From NCBI GenBank assembly GCA_046350655.1, contig JAXMAB010000004.1:434001-498000 (forward strand): a DNA stretch of 64,000 nucleotides, given 5' to 3'. Source of the stretch: JAEUHO01 sp046350655 (GTDB lineage: Bacteria; Planctomycetota; PLA2; JAEUHO01). Shown here one piece after another: positions 33,803-42,051 of this stretch. The notes beneath the pieces are model-generated. The model worked only from the letters and a program-made list of their open reading frames with translations. It did not search any database and had not been told where the DNA came from. Positions within the stretch are counted from its first letter, which is position 1. The number at the start of each line of letters is the position of its first letter. Made by a program: the position numbers and the translations under genes.

Positions 33803-34714
33803 TCAGCGCGTCGCGAGGGCGGCCGCGAACGGCGCCGCGAGGCGGTCGATGGCGTCCGGGTCCGTCGTCATCTCGAGGAACGGCGTGAAGCGCCGCACGA
33901 GAAGGTCGCGCCGCACCTCGAAGCAGAGCGTGGCGCCCGGGAAACGCGCCGCGACGGCGGCCGCCGCCGTGCTCGGGTGCAGGCCGTAGGCCTCGTTCTC
34001 GGCGACCGCGATCCCCAGCGACGCGAGGCCCGCGCGCGCGCGCGCGACGAGGCCGGCGTCGGCGAGGAAGACGCCGTCGGGCGTCTTCGTGATGAGGTCC
34101 ACGGGCGCGCGCAGGGGCCAGCGCTCGACGACCTCGGGGCGGTAGGCGTCGTGCAGGCTCGCGACGATCCGGTCGTCCACCGCGACGTCCACCGTGCGCG
34201 GCGCGTAGGTGTGGACCATCAACGCGCGCCCGCGCGGCAGGACCGCGTCGGCGGCCCGCGCGACGAGGTCGGTATAGGCGGCGTGGCGCGCGAGGAGCAG
34301 GCGGCGGTCGGCGTCGGCCTTCACCCACGGCATGAGGCCGGGCGTCATCTGGCCGGGACGGCTCGCGGCGCCGACCGCGTCCGGCGGCACGACGCGGTTG
34401 CAGTCGACGAACGTGCGCGGGACGAGGCACCGGACGACGACGGCGGCGCGCGTCGGGTCGGCGGCGACGAACCGCTCGGCGATGCGCTGGGCCAGCTCGG
34501 GCGCGCCGACGTCGGTGTTGACGAAGAAGAAGTCGCGCAGGTCGTCGGGGTAGGCGCCGACGAGGGCCGCGCGCAGCGCGTCGAAGTGGGCGGCGCGCGT
34601 CGCGCCGTGGGGGACCTCGAGGAGGAGGTCGGGCGCCGCGTCGGGTCGCGCGGCGGCGCCGCGCACGTGCGCGACGTCGGCGACGGAGGGGACCGAGGCG
34701 AGGGGGGCGGCCAT
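33803..34714 (-). CDS. N-formylglutamate amidohydrolase-like protein
   Basis: The 303-residue product starts at ATG (MAAPLASVPSVADV). Metal-site motifs of the N-formylglutamate deformylase family appear in order: LLLEVPHGATRAAHFD (H-G), FVDCNRVVPPD (D-x-N-R), MVHTYAPRTVDV, and the C-terminal LCFEVRRDLLVRRFTPF. Family enzymes are Zn-dependent and related to carboxypeptidase A; HutG releases formate from N-formylglutamate in His degradation. No hut genes are nearby, so the substrate may differ. Confidence 0.82.
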   Translation of the reverse strand: MAAPLASVPSVADVAHVRGAAARPDAAPDLLLEVPHGATRAAHFDALRAALVGAYPDDLRDFFFVNTDVGAPELAQRIAERFVAADPTRAAVVVRCLVPRTFVDCNRVVPPDAVGAASRPGQMTPGLMPWVKADADRRLLLARHAAYTDLVARAADAVLPRGRALMVHTYAPRTVDVAVDDRIVASLHDAYRPEVVERWPLRAPVDLITKTPDGVFLADAGLVARARAGLASLGIAVAENEAYGLHPSTAAAAVAARFPGATLCFEVRRDLLVRRFTPFLEMTTDPDAIDRLAAPFAAALATR

Positions 34715-34784
34715 GGCGAGCGCGCATCGTAGGGGCCCGCCGCGCGCGGGGCCCCCGAATCCCGCGCCCGCGGTCGTGCGCCCG

Positions 34785-34800
34785 GCACGCGAGGCCCGGT
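34785..34800. repeat. Copy of dispersed intergenic repeat
   Basis: gcacgcgaggcccggt is identical over 16 bases to copies at 52313-52328 and 58553-58568. It lies between the amidohydrolase-like gene and the 3' end of the hydrogenase cluster. Confidence 0.6.
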
Positions 34801-34829
34801 GGCCGTCGTGCCCCGCCCGGCGCGGCGCG

Positions 34830-35393
34830 TCAGGCGGGGAGGGCGGCCGCGATGACCTCGGTCGCGAAGGTCCGCCACCAGGCGGCGTCGGGGCGCGGGA
34901 CCGCGCGGCGCGTCGCCTCGAAGCCGAGGGCCCGCAGTTCGGCGAGCACGGCGTCGCAGGCGGCGGGGACGGCGGCCTCGACGGCCCGCGAGAAGCCGGG
35001 CCCGTCGCCGAGGTCCTCGGCGACGACGCCGACCATCCGCACGTGCCGCGGGCCGCGGCCGTCCATGGCGGCGAGCGTGAGCGCGTCGTCCACGCCGGCC
35101 TCGTGGGAGGTCATGCGGGGGCTCGCGGGGACGCTGCCCGTCGAGCCGCGCAGCGCGGCCGGCGTGAGCACGCGCACCGAGCCGGGCGCGCCCGCGTGGA
35201 CGATGGCGTCCACGAAGACGATCGCGTCGCGGTGGACGAGCTGGTCCACGAGGTCGAGGCCCGGCGTGCCGAGGTCGAGCACCTCGACGTCCGGCGGGAG
35301 GTCCCAGTGGGCCTCGAGGCGCGCGACGACGGCGGGGCCGACGCCGTCGTCGCGGCGGAGCACGTTGCCGAGCCCGAGGACGGCGACCCTCAC
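34830..35393 (-). CDS. hybD: [NiFe] hydrogenase maturation endopeptidase
   Basis: The 187-residue product starts at GTG, overlapping the hybC stop (GTGA). VRVAVLGLGNVLRRDDGVGP is the M52 protease signature with the Ni-ligating Glu replaced by Asp (R-R-D-D-G); a second Asp lies in DAIVFVDAI and a His in MTSHEAGVDDAL. The enzyme senses Ni in the finished active site and clips the C-terminal peptide of HybC after the conserved His. A C-terminal extension of about 25 residues is extra. It is the last gene of the hyb operon. Confidence 0.93.
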   Translation of the reverse strand: MRVAVLGLGNVLRRDDGVGPAVVARLEAHWDLPPDVEVLDLGTPGLDLVDQLVHRDAIVFVDAIVHAGAPGSVRVLTPAALRGSTGSVPASPRMTSHEAGVDDALTLAAMDGRGPRHVRMVGVVAEDLGDGPGFSRAVEAAVPAACDAVLAELRALGFEATRRAVPRPDAAWWRTFATEVIAAALPA

Positions 35394-37093
35394 AGGACGT
35401 CCACCTTGGCGACCTCGCGGCCGTCCGCGTCGTAGGTGTGGCAGGCGCACGCCATACACGGGTCGAAGGAGTGGACCGTGCGGAGCACCTCGAGGGGCTT
35501 CTCGGCGTCCGCGACGGGGGTCCCGAGGAGCGCGGCCTCGTAGGGGCCGACGACGCCCTGCGCGTCGCGCGGGCTCGCGTTCCACGTGGTGGGGACGACG
35601 GCCTGGTAGTTCTTGATCTTGCCGCCCTCGAGGACGACCCAGTGCGAGAGCGTGCCGCGCGGGGCTTCGTGCATGCCGACCCCCTGCACCTCGTGGCGCG
35701 GCATCACCGGCGGCTCGAAGGTCTTCGTGTCGCCCTTCAGCACGTTGTCCGCGAGGCGCTGCCAGTGCTCGAGCGCGACCTCGCCCAGGATGGCGCAGCG
35801 GATCGCGCGCGCGAGGTGCCGGCCCATGGTGGACTTCATCATCTCGATCGTGACCGGCTTGCCGGCGAGGGCCGAGACGGTCGCGAGTGCCTTGTCGGTC
35901 CACTTGCGGGTGCGGGCGTCGCCCGCGGCGTACCCGATGAGGATGTTCGCGAGCGGGCCGACCTCCATGGGCTGGCCGTCGTAGCGCGGGGCCTTGACCC
36001 ACGAGTACTTGCCCGCCTCCTGCCAGTCCGTGTACTCGGGCACCGTCTCGCCCTGGTGGGGGTGCAACGCGCCCTTGCCGCCGCGGTACCACGCGTGCGA
36101 GACGTCCTCGGCCACGGCCTTGCGGAAGGGGTCGTCCTTCCAGTCCTTCATGCGGCGCACGGCGTCGAGGCGCCCGCCGAGGATCGTGCCGCCCGGCAGG
36201 TCGAACTGCGTCGCGGCGGCGTCCGTCGGGAGGTCGGGGACGGCGAGGTAGTTGCCGGTGCCGGCGCCGATGCCGAACCAGTCGGCGTAGAACGCCGCGA
36301 CGGCGCACGCGTCGACGAAGTAGACGTCGTTGACGAACGGCACCACCTCGTCGAGCAGGACCTTCATCGCGAACAGCCGGTCCATGTTGAGCGTCGCGAG
36401 GCTGTCGAGGTTGATGGCGTTCTGCACGCCGCCGACGGCGAGGTTCTGGATGTGGGGCGTCTTGCCGCCGAGCATGCCGACGACCTGGTTGGCCTTGCGC
36501 TGGACGTCGATGGCCTGGAAGTAGTGCGACGTCGCGAGGAGGTTGACCTCCGGCGAGAGCGTCATGGCCGGGTGGCCCCAGTAGCCGTGGGCGAAGGGCC
36601 CGAGCTGGCCGCTGCCGACGAACGCGGCGATCTTCTGCTTCACCGCCGCGAACTGCTTCGTCGAGTTGCCCGTCCACCCCGAGACCGACTCGGCCAGCGA
36701 CGACGTCTTGGCCGGGTCGGCGTCGAGCACCTTCGTCACGTCCACCCAGTCGAGCGCGGAGAGGTGGTAGAAGTGGACGATGTGGTCGTGCAGGCCGTGC
36801 GCGATCAGGATCAGGTTGCGGATGTACTGCGCGTTGGCGGGGATCTGCAGCTTCAGCGCGTCCTCGACCGCGCGCACCGACGCGATGGCGTGGACCGTCG
36901 TGCAGACGCCGCAGAAGCGCTGGGTGAACAGCCAGGCCTCGCGCGGGTCGCGGCCGAGCAGGATGTTCTCGATCCCGCGCCACATCGTGCACGACGACCA
37001 GGCCTTGCCGACCTTCCCGTCGGCGACCTCGACGTCGATGCGCAGGTGTCCCTCGATCCGGGTGATGGGGTCAATCGTGAGCCGGGTGGCCAT
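35390..37093 (-). CDS. hybC: [NiFe] hydrogenase large subunit, Hyd-2 (group 1c) type
   Basis: The 567-residue product carries both Ni-Fe ligand pairs. Motif L1 is RFCGVCTTVHAI (Cys61, Cys64) and L2 is DPCMACACH (Cys546, Cys549, His552). Fifteen residues follow the His and would be removed by HybD. N-terminal ITRIEGHLRIDVEV is typical. It oxidises H2 (or evolves it) in the periplasm together with HybO. All cysteine codons are TGC/TGT: no selenocysteine here despite the tRNA-Sec. The 5' end overlaps hybB by 23 bp. Gene order O-A-B-C-D equals that of E. coli hydrogenase-2. Confidence 0.96.
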   Translation of the reverse strand: MATRLTIDPITRIEGHLRIDVEVADGKVGKAWSSCTMWRGIENILLGRDPREAWLFTQRFCGVCTTVHAIASVRAVEDALKLQIPANAQYIRNLILIAHGLHDHIVHFYHLSALDWVDVTKVLDADPAKTSSLAESVSGWTGNSTKQFAAVKQKIAAFVGSGQLGPFAHGYWGHPAMTLSPEVNLLATSHYFQAIDVQRKANQVVGMLGGKTPHIQNLAVGGVQNAINLDSLATLNMDRLFAMKVLLDEVVPFVNDVYFVDACAVAAFYADWFGIGAGTGNYLAVPDLPTDAAATQFDLPGGTILGGRLDAVRRMKDWKDDPFRKAVAEDVSHAWYRGGKGALHPHQGETVPEYTDWQEAGKYSWVKAPRYDGQPMEVGPLANILIGYAAGDARTRKWTDKALATVSALAGKPVTIEMMKSTMGRHLARAIRCAILGEVALEHWQRLADNVLKGDTKTFEPPVMPRHEVQGVGMHEAPRGTLSHWVVLEGGKIKNYQAVVPTTWNASPRDAQGVVGPYEAALLGTPVADAEKPLEVLRTVHSFDPCMACACHTYDADGREVAKVDVL

Positions 37094-38375
37094 GGGCGTC
37101 GCTCCGCGTCGAAGGGTGGGCGAGCGGGGTGTGCTCGACCGCGTGGTACCAGGACTCGAGCGGCGCCGGCAGGACGGCGAACCGCTTGACGACGAGGCTG
37201 AACGCGCCGACGACGGTCGAGATCAGCCCCAGGGTGATGACGAGCTCGGGCACCGAGGGGAAGTACGTCGAGCCCTTCCCCGGGGCGTACGCGAGCGTGG
37301 TCGGGATGAAGCGGTACGCGAGCCCGCCGAGGCAGGCGAGCAGCGCCGACGAGTACAGGGCCCGCGGGACTGCCCGCAGGCGCGGGGACCGCATCAGCAG
37401 GGCCGGCGCGGCGACGACCGCGGTCTCGGCGAGGAACAGGACCGAGAACGCGTCGAACGCGAACGCGTCGCCGAGCCGGCCGCGGACCACGACGTCGCCG
37501 AGGCGCAGGGCCAGCCACGCGATCGTCGTCCACGACATCAGGTCGGCGAGCTCGCCGAGCACCTTCACGTCGAGCGGGCGCCGCCAGACGAGGCACGAGG
37601 TCATGAGGACGACGATCACCGACCCGAAGCCGCAGACGAGCGCCTGCACGAGGTAGAGGAGCGGCAGGAGGTCGGTCTGCCAGAGCGGGTGGACCTTGTG
37701 GCCCGCGAGCACCATCAGCGCGCCGAGGGACGACTGGTGGATGATCGGGGCGACGTAGGCGCCGGCGACCACGAAGGGGTACGTCCTGCGGATGCGCGGG
37801 TGCCACGTGCGGACCCAGCCGCGGAGCCGGTCCGACTTCGCGTGCCACAGCTTCTCGACCACCATGGGGCCGTTCTCGTAGAGGAGGAAGGCCGCGCAGT
37901 AGACCGGCATCGCGAACGCGACCTCCCACAGCGCCGACTCGGTGTTCCAGCGCCACGGGAGGAGCATGTTCCAGAAGTTCCACGGCCGGCCGACGTCGGT
38001 GAGGAGGCCGAGGAGGCCCGTGGCGTAGAAGAGGAAGCTCGTCACCAGCGCCGTCCGCATGACGGTGTGGAGGTGGTGGCGGCCGAGCACCCACGACGCG
38101 AGGCCCACGGCGAGCGCGCCGCTGCCGAGCGCGGTGAGCGCCATCACGTTGAACGTCTTCCAGACGCCCCAGGCGTAGGCGTCGGTCATGGCCGCGAACC
38201 CGGCGAGCGAGCCGCCGAGGAGCCGGAAGGCGGCGATCACCGTGCCCGCCACGAACATCCCGAGGAAGAAGACGAACCACGGGGTGAGGACGGGGGCCTC
38301 GTAGACGGTGACCCCGCGCTGCCAGCGGTTGATCACGCTCTCGTGGGGGTGGGCGAGGGGCTTGGCGCGGGCCAT
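37071..38375 (-). CDS. hybB: Hydrogenase membrane subunit, NrfD/HybB family
   Basis: The 434-residue product has about ten membrane segments (FVFFLGMFVAGTVIAAFRLL, VMALTALGSGALAVGLASWV and so on). HPRIRRTYPFVVAGAYVAPI and HQSSLGALMVLAGHK are family-typical. It is an NrfD-like quinone-reactive protein that passes electrons from HybA to the quinone pool, possibly coupled to proton movement. The ATG shares one base with the hybA stop (TGATG). The C-terminus is His-rich. Confidence 0.94.
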   Translation of the reverse strand: MARAKPLAHPHESVINRWQRGVTVYEAPVLTPWFVFFLGMFVAGTVIAAFRLLGGSLAGFAAMTDAYAWGVWKTFNVMALTALGSGALAVGLASWVLGRHHLHTVMRTALVTSFLFYATGLLGLLTDVGRPWNFWNMLLPWRWNTESALWEVAFAMPVYCAAFLLYENGPMVVEKLWHAKSDRLRGWVRTWHPRIRRTYPFVVAGAYVAPIIHQSSLGALMVLAGHKVHPLWQTDLLPLLYLVQALVCGFGSVIVVLMTSCLVWRRPLDVKVLGELADLMSWTTIAWLALRLGDVVVRGRLGDAFAFDAFSVLFLAETAVVAAPALLMRSPRLRAVPRALYSSALLACLGGLAYRFIPTTLAYAPGKGSTYFPSVPELVITLGLISTVVGAFSLVVKRFAVLPAPLESWYHAVEHTPLAHPSTRSDAHGHPAHD

Positions 38376-39310
38376 CACAGCTGCTCCTCGAGGCCCTGTT
38401 CGGCCTTCTGTCGGGTGACCTCGGCCTCGTGGACCTTCCAGTTGCGCCGGAAGAACCGGAGGAAGACGCCGTAGAGCAACACGGGGAACGCCACGAACTT
38501 CACGAGCACGCCGCCGTGGCGGGTGCCGGACGGCACCGAGCGCTCGGCGAGCGTCGGGAGCCCGAGCTTCTCGAACGGGACGTGGGAGAGGTAGAGGACC
38601 TGGGTGCCCCCGGCCTCCTTCTCGCCGTAGACGCGGTCCTGGTGGTACCGGCCCGGGCTCGTCGCGATGCGGTCCTTCGCGTCGGCGAGCAGCAGGTCGC
38701 GGCGCCCGAACACGACCGCGCCCGTCGGGCAGACGCGCGTGCAGCCGGGCTGCCCGTCGCGCTCGAGCACGTGGCGGCACAGCTCGCACTTCACGATCTT
38801 CGGGTTGAACTTCTTCCACTCGAACTTCGGGATCTCGAACGGGCAGCTGACCTCGCAGTACCGGCAGCCGATGCAGCGCTCGCCGTCCCACCCGACGATG
38901 CCCTGGGCGCCCTTCGACAGCGCGTTGAACGGGCAGCCCGAGACGCACGCCGGGTCCACGCAGTGCATGCACTGGCGCTTCACGAACGACCTCTCGCCCG
39001 TGGCCTCGTCGGCGTAGAGCTTGATGACGTTCTTCGTCTGCGGGTTGAGGTCGGCCGGCATCTGCCACAGGCCGCCCGAGAGCTCGGTGTCGGGCGCGAG
39101 GTCGTTCACCTTCGCGCACTCCGACACGCAGGCCTTGCACCCGATGCACTTCGTGGCGTCGTAGAGCATCCCCACGGCGTCGGGCGGCACGGCGCGCGGG
39201 GCGGCGGACGCCGACGGCGCCGCGGCGACCGCCGCCACGCCGCCGACGGCGGCGGTGGACAGGCCGGTCCCGACGGTCCGGAGGAGGCGGCGACGGGAGA
39301 GGAGGCTCAC
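38375..39310 (-). CDS. hybA: Hydrogenase ferredoxin-like subunit
   Basis: The 311-residue product starts with a Tat-type signal (SRRRLLRTVG). Four clusters of Cys ligands follow: CIGCKACVSEC, CMHCVDPACVSGCP, CIGCRYCEVSCP and CELCRHV...GCTRVCP, enough for four [4Fe-4S] centres. A C-terminal membrane segment (FVAFPVLLYGVFLRFF) anchors it. It carries electrons from HybO to HybB at the outer face of the membrane. It starts one base after the hybO stop. HybA is diagnostic of the hydrogenase-2 (group 1c) type. Confidence 0.95.
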   Translation of the reverse strand: MSLLSRRRLLRTVGTGLSTAAVGGVAAVAAAPSASAAPRAVPPDAVGMLYDATKCIGCKACVSECAKVNDLAPDTELSGGLWQMPADLNPQTKNVIKLYADEATGERSFVKRQCMHCVDPACVSGCPFNALSKGAQGIVGWDGERCIGCRYCEVSCPFEIPKFEWKKFNPKIVKCELCRHVLERDGQPGCTRVCPTGAVVFGRRDLLLADAKDRIATSPGRYHQDRVYGEKEAGGTQVLYLSHVPFEKLGLPTLAERSVPSGTRHGGVLVKFVAFPVLLYGVFLRFFRRNWKVHEAEVTRQKAEQGLEEQL

Positions 39311-39311
39311 C

Positions 39312-40550
39312 TCACACCCCCTTTCCGCCGCCCGACGAGCCCTTCCCGGACGATCCGCCGCCCGACGCGGGACCGGGCTCGCCCGGGACCCGCTCGTCGC
39401 CGGGGACGGTCGAGAACCGCTTGCTCGCGACGTAGGCGGCGCCCGCGAGCGCGCCGACGACGGCGCCGACGATGCCGGTCGCGACCGGGTTCACCGTCCC
39501 CGTCTCGGGCCGGATCTCGGGGTACCCGGCCGACGGCGCGGGCGCCGGGACCGCCGACTTCTCGAAGATGGGCGTCTTGAACGCGACCGTCCGCTCGGTG
39601 CAGCCGACGCACGGCGCGCCGATGCCGATGGGCCACACCTCGGGCACCTCGTTGAAGTGCCGCGTCGAGCAGCCCGCGTGGGTGATCGGGCCCTTGCAGC
39701 CCAGCTGGTAGAGGCACCACCCGTGCCGGTGCCCCTCGTCGCCGAACTGCTTCGCGAACCGCCCCGCGTCGAAGTGGGCGCGCCGCGGGCAGTGGTCGTG
39801 GATGTACCGGTCGAACGCGAACATCGGCCGCTTCTCGGCGTCGAGCGCCGGGAGCGTGCCCGCGGTCGCGTACTGGAGGACCACGCCGAGGAACGTGTAC
39901 GGGTTCGGCGGGCACCCGGGCACGTTGACGATCGGCTTGTCCTTGAGCAGCGCGTCGACGCCGACGGCCCCCGTCGGGTTGATGCCCGACGACGGGACGC
40001 CGCCCCACGACGCGCACGACCCGATCGCGATGACCGCGGCGGCCTTGCCGGCGACGTCCGCGAGCACCTCGAGGGCCGGGCGCCCCGCGAGCTTCATGTA
40101 GACGCCCTGGTCCTTCGTCGGGATCGACCCCTCGACGACGCAGACGTACTTGCCCGCGTTCTGCGTCATGGCGTCGTGGAGCGCCGCCTCGGCCTGCTTG
40201 CCCGACGCGGCCATCACCGTCTCGTGGTAGTCGAGCGAGATGAGGTTGAGCAGGAGGTCGCCGAGGTCCGGCTTGCTGGTGCGCAGCAGGGTCTCGGTGC
40301 ACCCGGTGCAGTCCTGGAAGTGCAGCCAGATCACGCTGGGCCGGCGCGCCTTCGCGATCTCCTCGGCGACCGCGTCCGGGCTCAGCCGGGCCGCGAGCGC
40401 GAGGCCCGCGGGCGCCGCGACCATCAGCTTGCCCGCGAACTCGAGCAGGGCCCGCCGGCTGACGCCGCTGCGGTCGAGCGCGTCCCCGATCGTCCCCGCG
40501 GTGGCGAGGGGGGCCGTCCGTGCGAGGGGTCCCGAGTCGGTGTGTGTCAT
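39312..40550 (-). CDS. hybO: [NiFe] hydrogenase small subunit
   Basis: The 412-residue product has GAGG eight bases before its ATG. A twin-arginine signal lies at about 30-56 (VSRRALLEFAGKLMVAAP). Fe-S ligands: FQDCTGCTETLLR (proximal), IGSCASWGG, VPGCPPNPYTF, HCPRR, GWCLYQLGCKGPITHAGC and GAPCVGCTE. A C-terminal membrane anchor (GIVGAVVGALAGAAYVA) is followed by a Gly/Ser tail. It carries three clusters and exports HybC by hitchhiking on the Tat signal. First gene of hybOABCD. Confidence 0.95.
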   Translation of the reverse strand: MTHTDSGPLARTAPLATAGTIGDALDRSGVSRRALLEFAGKLMVAAPAGLALAARLSPDAVAEEIAKARRPSVIWLHFQDCTGCTETLLRTSKPDLGDLLLNLISLDYHETVMAASGKQAEAALHDAMTQNAGKYVCVVEGSIPTKDQGVYMKLAGRPALEVLADVAGKAAAVIAIGSCASWGGVPSSGINPTGAVGVDALLKDKPIVNVPGCPPNPYTFLGVVLQYATAGTLPALDAEKRPMFAFDRYIHDHCPRRAHFDAGRFAKQFGDEGHRHGWCLYQLGCKGPITHAGCSTRHFNEVPEVWPIGIGAPCVGCTERTVAFKTPIFEKSAVPAPAPSAGYPEIRPETGTVNPVATGIVGAVVGALAGAAYVASKRFSTVPGDERVPGEPGPASGGGSSGKGSSGGGKGV

Positions 40551-40654
40551 GGCGACCTCGCGGAGCGCGCGAGCGCCGACGATCGGCGCCCTCTGCGCAC
40601 GATGTACCGGGGGGAACGCTGCGAATGCCGGTCCGATACAAACCGCATCGGCAT

Positions 40655-40668
40655 TGCATCGAGATGCA
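40655..40668. promoter_or_regulatory. Palindrome upstream of hybO, candidate operator
   Basis: TGCATC-GA-GATGCA is a perfect inverted repeat set among further GCATCG/GCATTG half-sites (40645-40661), in a locally AT-richer patch 105 bp upstream of hybO. Its place between hypA and hybO suggests control of the hydrogenase operon; the regulator is unknown. Confidence 0.35.
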
Positions 40669-40777
40669 GTTTGCCGCATCCCTTCCGCCGCACCGCCGAC
40701 GCCCCCGGCATCGGCAGCAAAGCGCACCGCCGGGCGACCGACGACCCGGTCGCGCCGCCGAAAGCCCCGCCCGGGCG

Positions 40778-41125
40778 TCAGTCTGCGTCGCGTTCGACCT
40801 CGATCCGATCCAAGAAGAGGTCGTCGCCCCCCTCGAGCACCGCCCCGATGCCGCAGGCTTCGCAGCGGAGGGGCCCGTCGTTCCCCACCGGGGTGCGGCA
40901 CAGTCCGCAGACCCAGCGGGCGGGGACCGCGACGATCCGCAATTCAGCGGCGTCGGTCACACCCCCGGCGCGCACCTGCTCCCACGCGGTCGCGAGCAGG
41001 TCGCGTTCGACGCCCGCGGCGTCGCCCACCCGCACCTCGACGCGCACGACGCGCCGCGCGCCGACGGCGCGGGCCTCGGCCTCGACCATGCGGCGGAGCG
41101 ACGCGGCGATCCCGTACTCGTGCAT
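40778..41125 (-). CDS. hypA: Hydrogenase nickel-insertion protein
   Basis: The 115-residue product starts MHEYGIA, with the Ni-binding Met1-His2-Glu3 of HypA/HybF. Zinc Cys pairs are WVCGLC and LRCEAC. It partners HypB to deliver Ni to the large subunit. It lies upstream of hybO on the same strand with a 227-bp gap, and divergent from hypB with 95 bp between starts. Confidence 0.95.
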   Translation of the reverse strand: MHEYGIAASLRRMVEAEARAVGARRVVRVEVRVGDAAGVERDLLATAWEQVRAGGVTDAAELRIVAVPARWVCGLCRTPVGNDGPLRCEACGIGAVLEGGDDLFLDRIEVERDAD

Positions 41126-41166
41126 GGCGAGAGCGTACCGGAGCGCGGGGCGCCGAGGCGACCCCC

Positions 41167-41185
41167 GGGACCGCGAGGCCCGGCC
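41167..41185. repeat. Copy of dispersed intergenic repeat in the hypA/hypB gap
   Basis: gggaccgcgaggcccggcc lies between the divergent hypA and hypB starts, identical to 27812-27830. Confidence 0.6.
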
Positions 41186-41220
41186 GCCCGCGCCTATGAT
41201 GCGGGCCGGAGCCCCTTCCC

Positions 41221-42042
41221 ATGTGCGAGACCTGCGGCTGCGGCGACCCCGAGCTCGTCCCGGTGGAGGTGCGCAAGCACCTGCTCGGCGAGAACGACAC
41301 GATCGCGCGGCACAACCGCGCCCACTTCGCCGCGCAAGGGGTCGTGGCGGTGAACCTCATGGGGTCGCCCGGCTCGGGCAAGACCGCGCTGCTCGAGGCG
41401 ACTGCCAAGGCCTACGGCGGCCGGCGGCGGCTCGCGGCCATGAGCGGCGACCTCGCCACGGACCACGACGCCGAGCGGCTGCGCCGCGCCGGCATCCCCT
41501 CCCTCGGGATCACGACGGGCGCCGCGTGCCACCTCGACGCGCGGCTCGTGCACGACGGCCTGCACCACCTCGACACGAAGGGCGCCGACCTCGTCTTCCT
41601 CGAGAACGTCGGCAACCTCGTCTGCCCCGCCATCTACGACCTCGGGCAGGCGGCGTGCGTCGTGGCGCTGTCGGTCACGGAGGGCGAGGACAAGCCGCTC
41701 AAGTACCCGGTCATGTTCCGGCGCGCCGACCTCGTCGTGCTCACGAAGATCGACCTCCTGCCGCACCTCGACGTGGACGTCGCGAAGATCGAGGACGCCT
41801 TGGCCCGCACCATGCCGAACCCGCGCCTGCTGAAGGTCTCGGCGCGCACGGGCGAGGGGATGGCCGCGTGGACCGCCTGGCTCGACGCGTTGCCGCGCAC
41901 GCCGGCGACGGCCCACGGGCACGCTCACGATCACGGGCACGACCACGGGCACGGGCACGACCACGCGCACGATCACTCCCAGGATCACGGCCACGGGCAC
42001 GCGCACGGCCACGGGCCCGGACGGTCGCGCCCCACGCCGTAG
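41221..42042 (+). CDS. hypB: Hydrogenase nickel-insertion GTPase
   Basis: The 273-residue product begins MCETCGCG, the high-affinity Ni site C-x-x-C-G-C. GTPase motifs are NLMGSPGSGKTALLEA (P-loop), SGDLATDHDAERL, VFLENVGNLVCP and LTKIDLL. The Ni-storing His-rich region, usually N-terminal, is at the C-terminus here (about 17 His in the last 45 residues, H-D-H-G repeats). It is the only hyp/hyb gene on the plus strand and converges with hypE. Confidence 0.95.
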   Translation: MCETCGCGDPELVPVEVRKHLLGENDTIARHNRAHFAAQGVVAVNLMGSPGSGKTALLEATAKAYGGRRRLAAMSGDLATDHDAERLRRAGIPSLGITTGAACHLDARLVHDGLHHLDTKGADLVFLENVGNLVCPAIYDLGQAACVVALSVTEGEDKPLKYPVMFRRADLVVLTKIDLLPHLDVDVAKIEDALARTMPNPRLLKVSARTGEGMAAWTAWLDALPRTPATAHGHAHDHGHDHGHGHDHAHDHSQDHGHGHAHGHGPGRSRPTP

Positions 42043-42051
42043 GGCGCGGCG

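Noticed and set aside
35390..37093. Selenocysteine in the hydrogenase large subunit
   Set aside because: All four Ni ligands are ordinary Cys codons and no in-frame TGA occurs.
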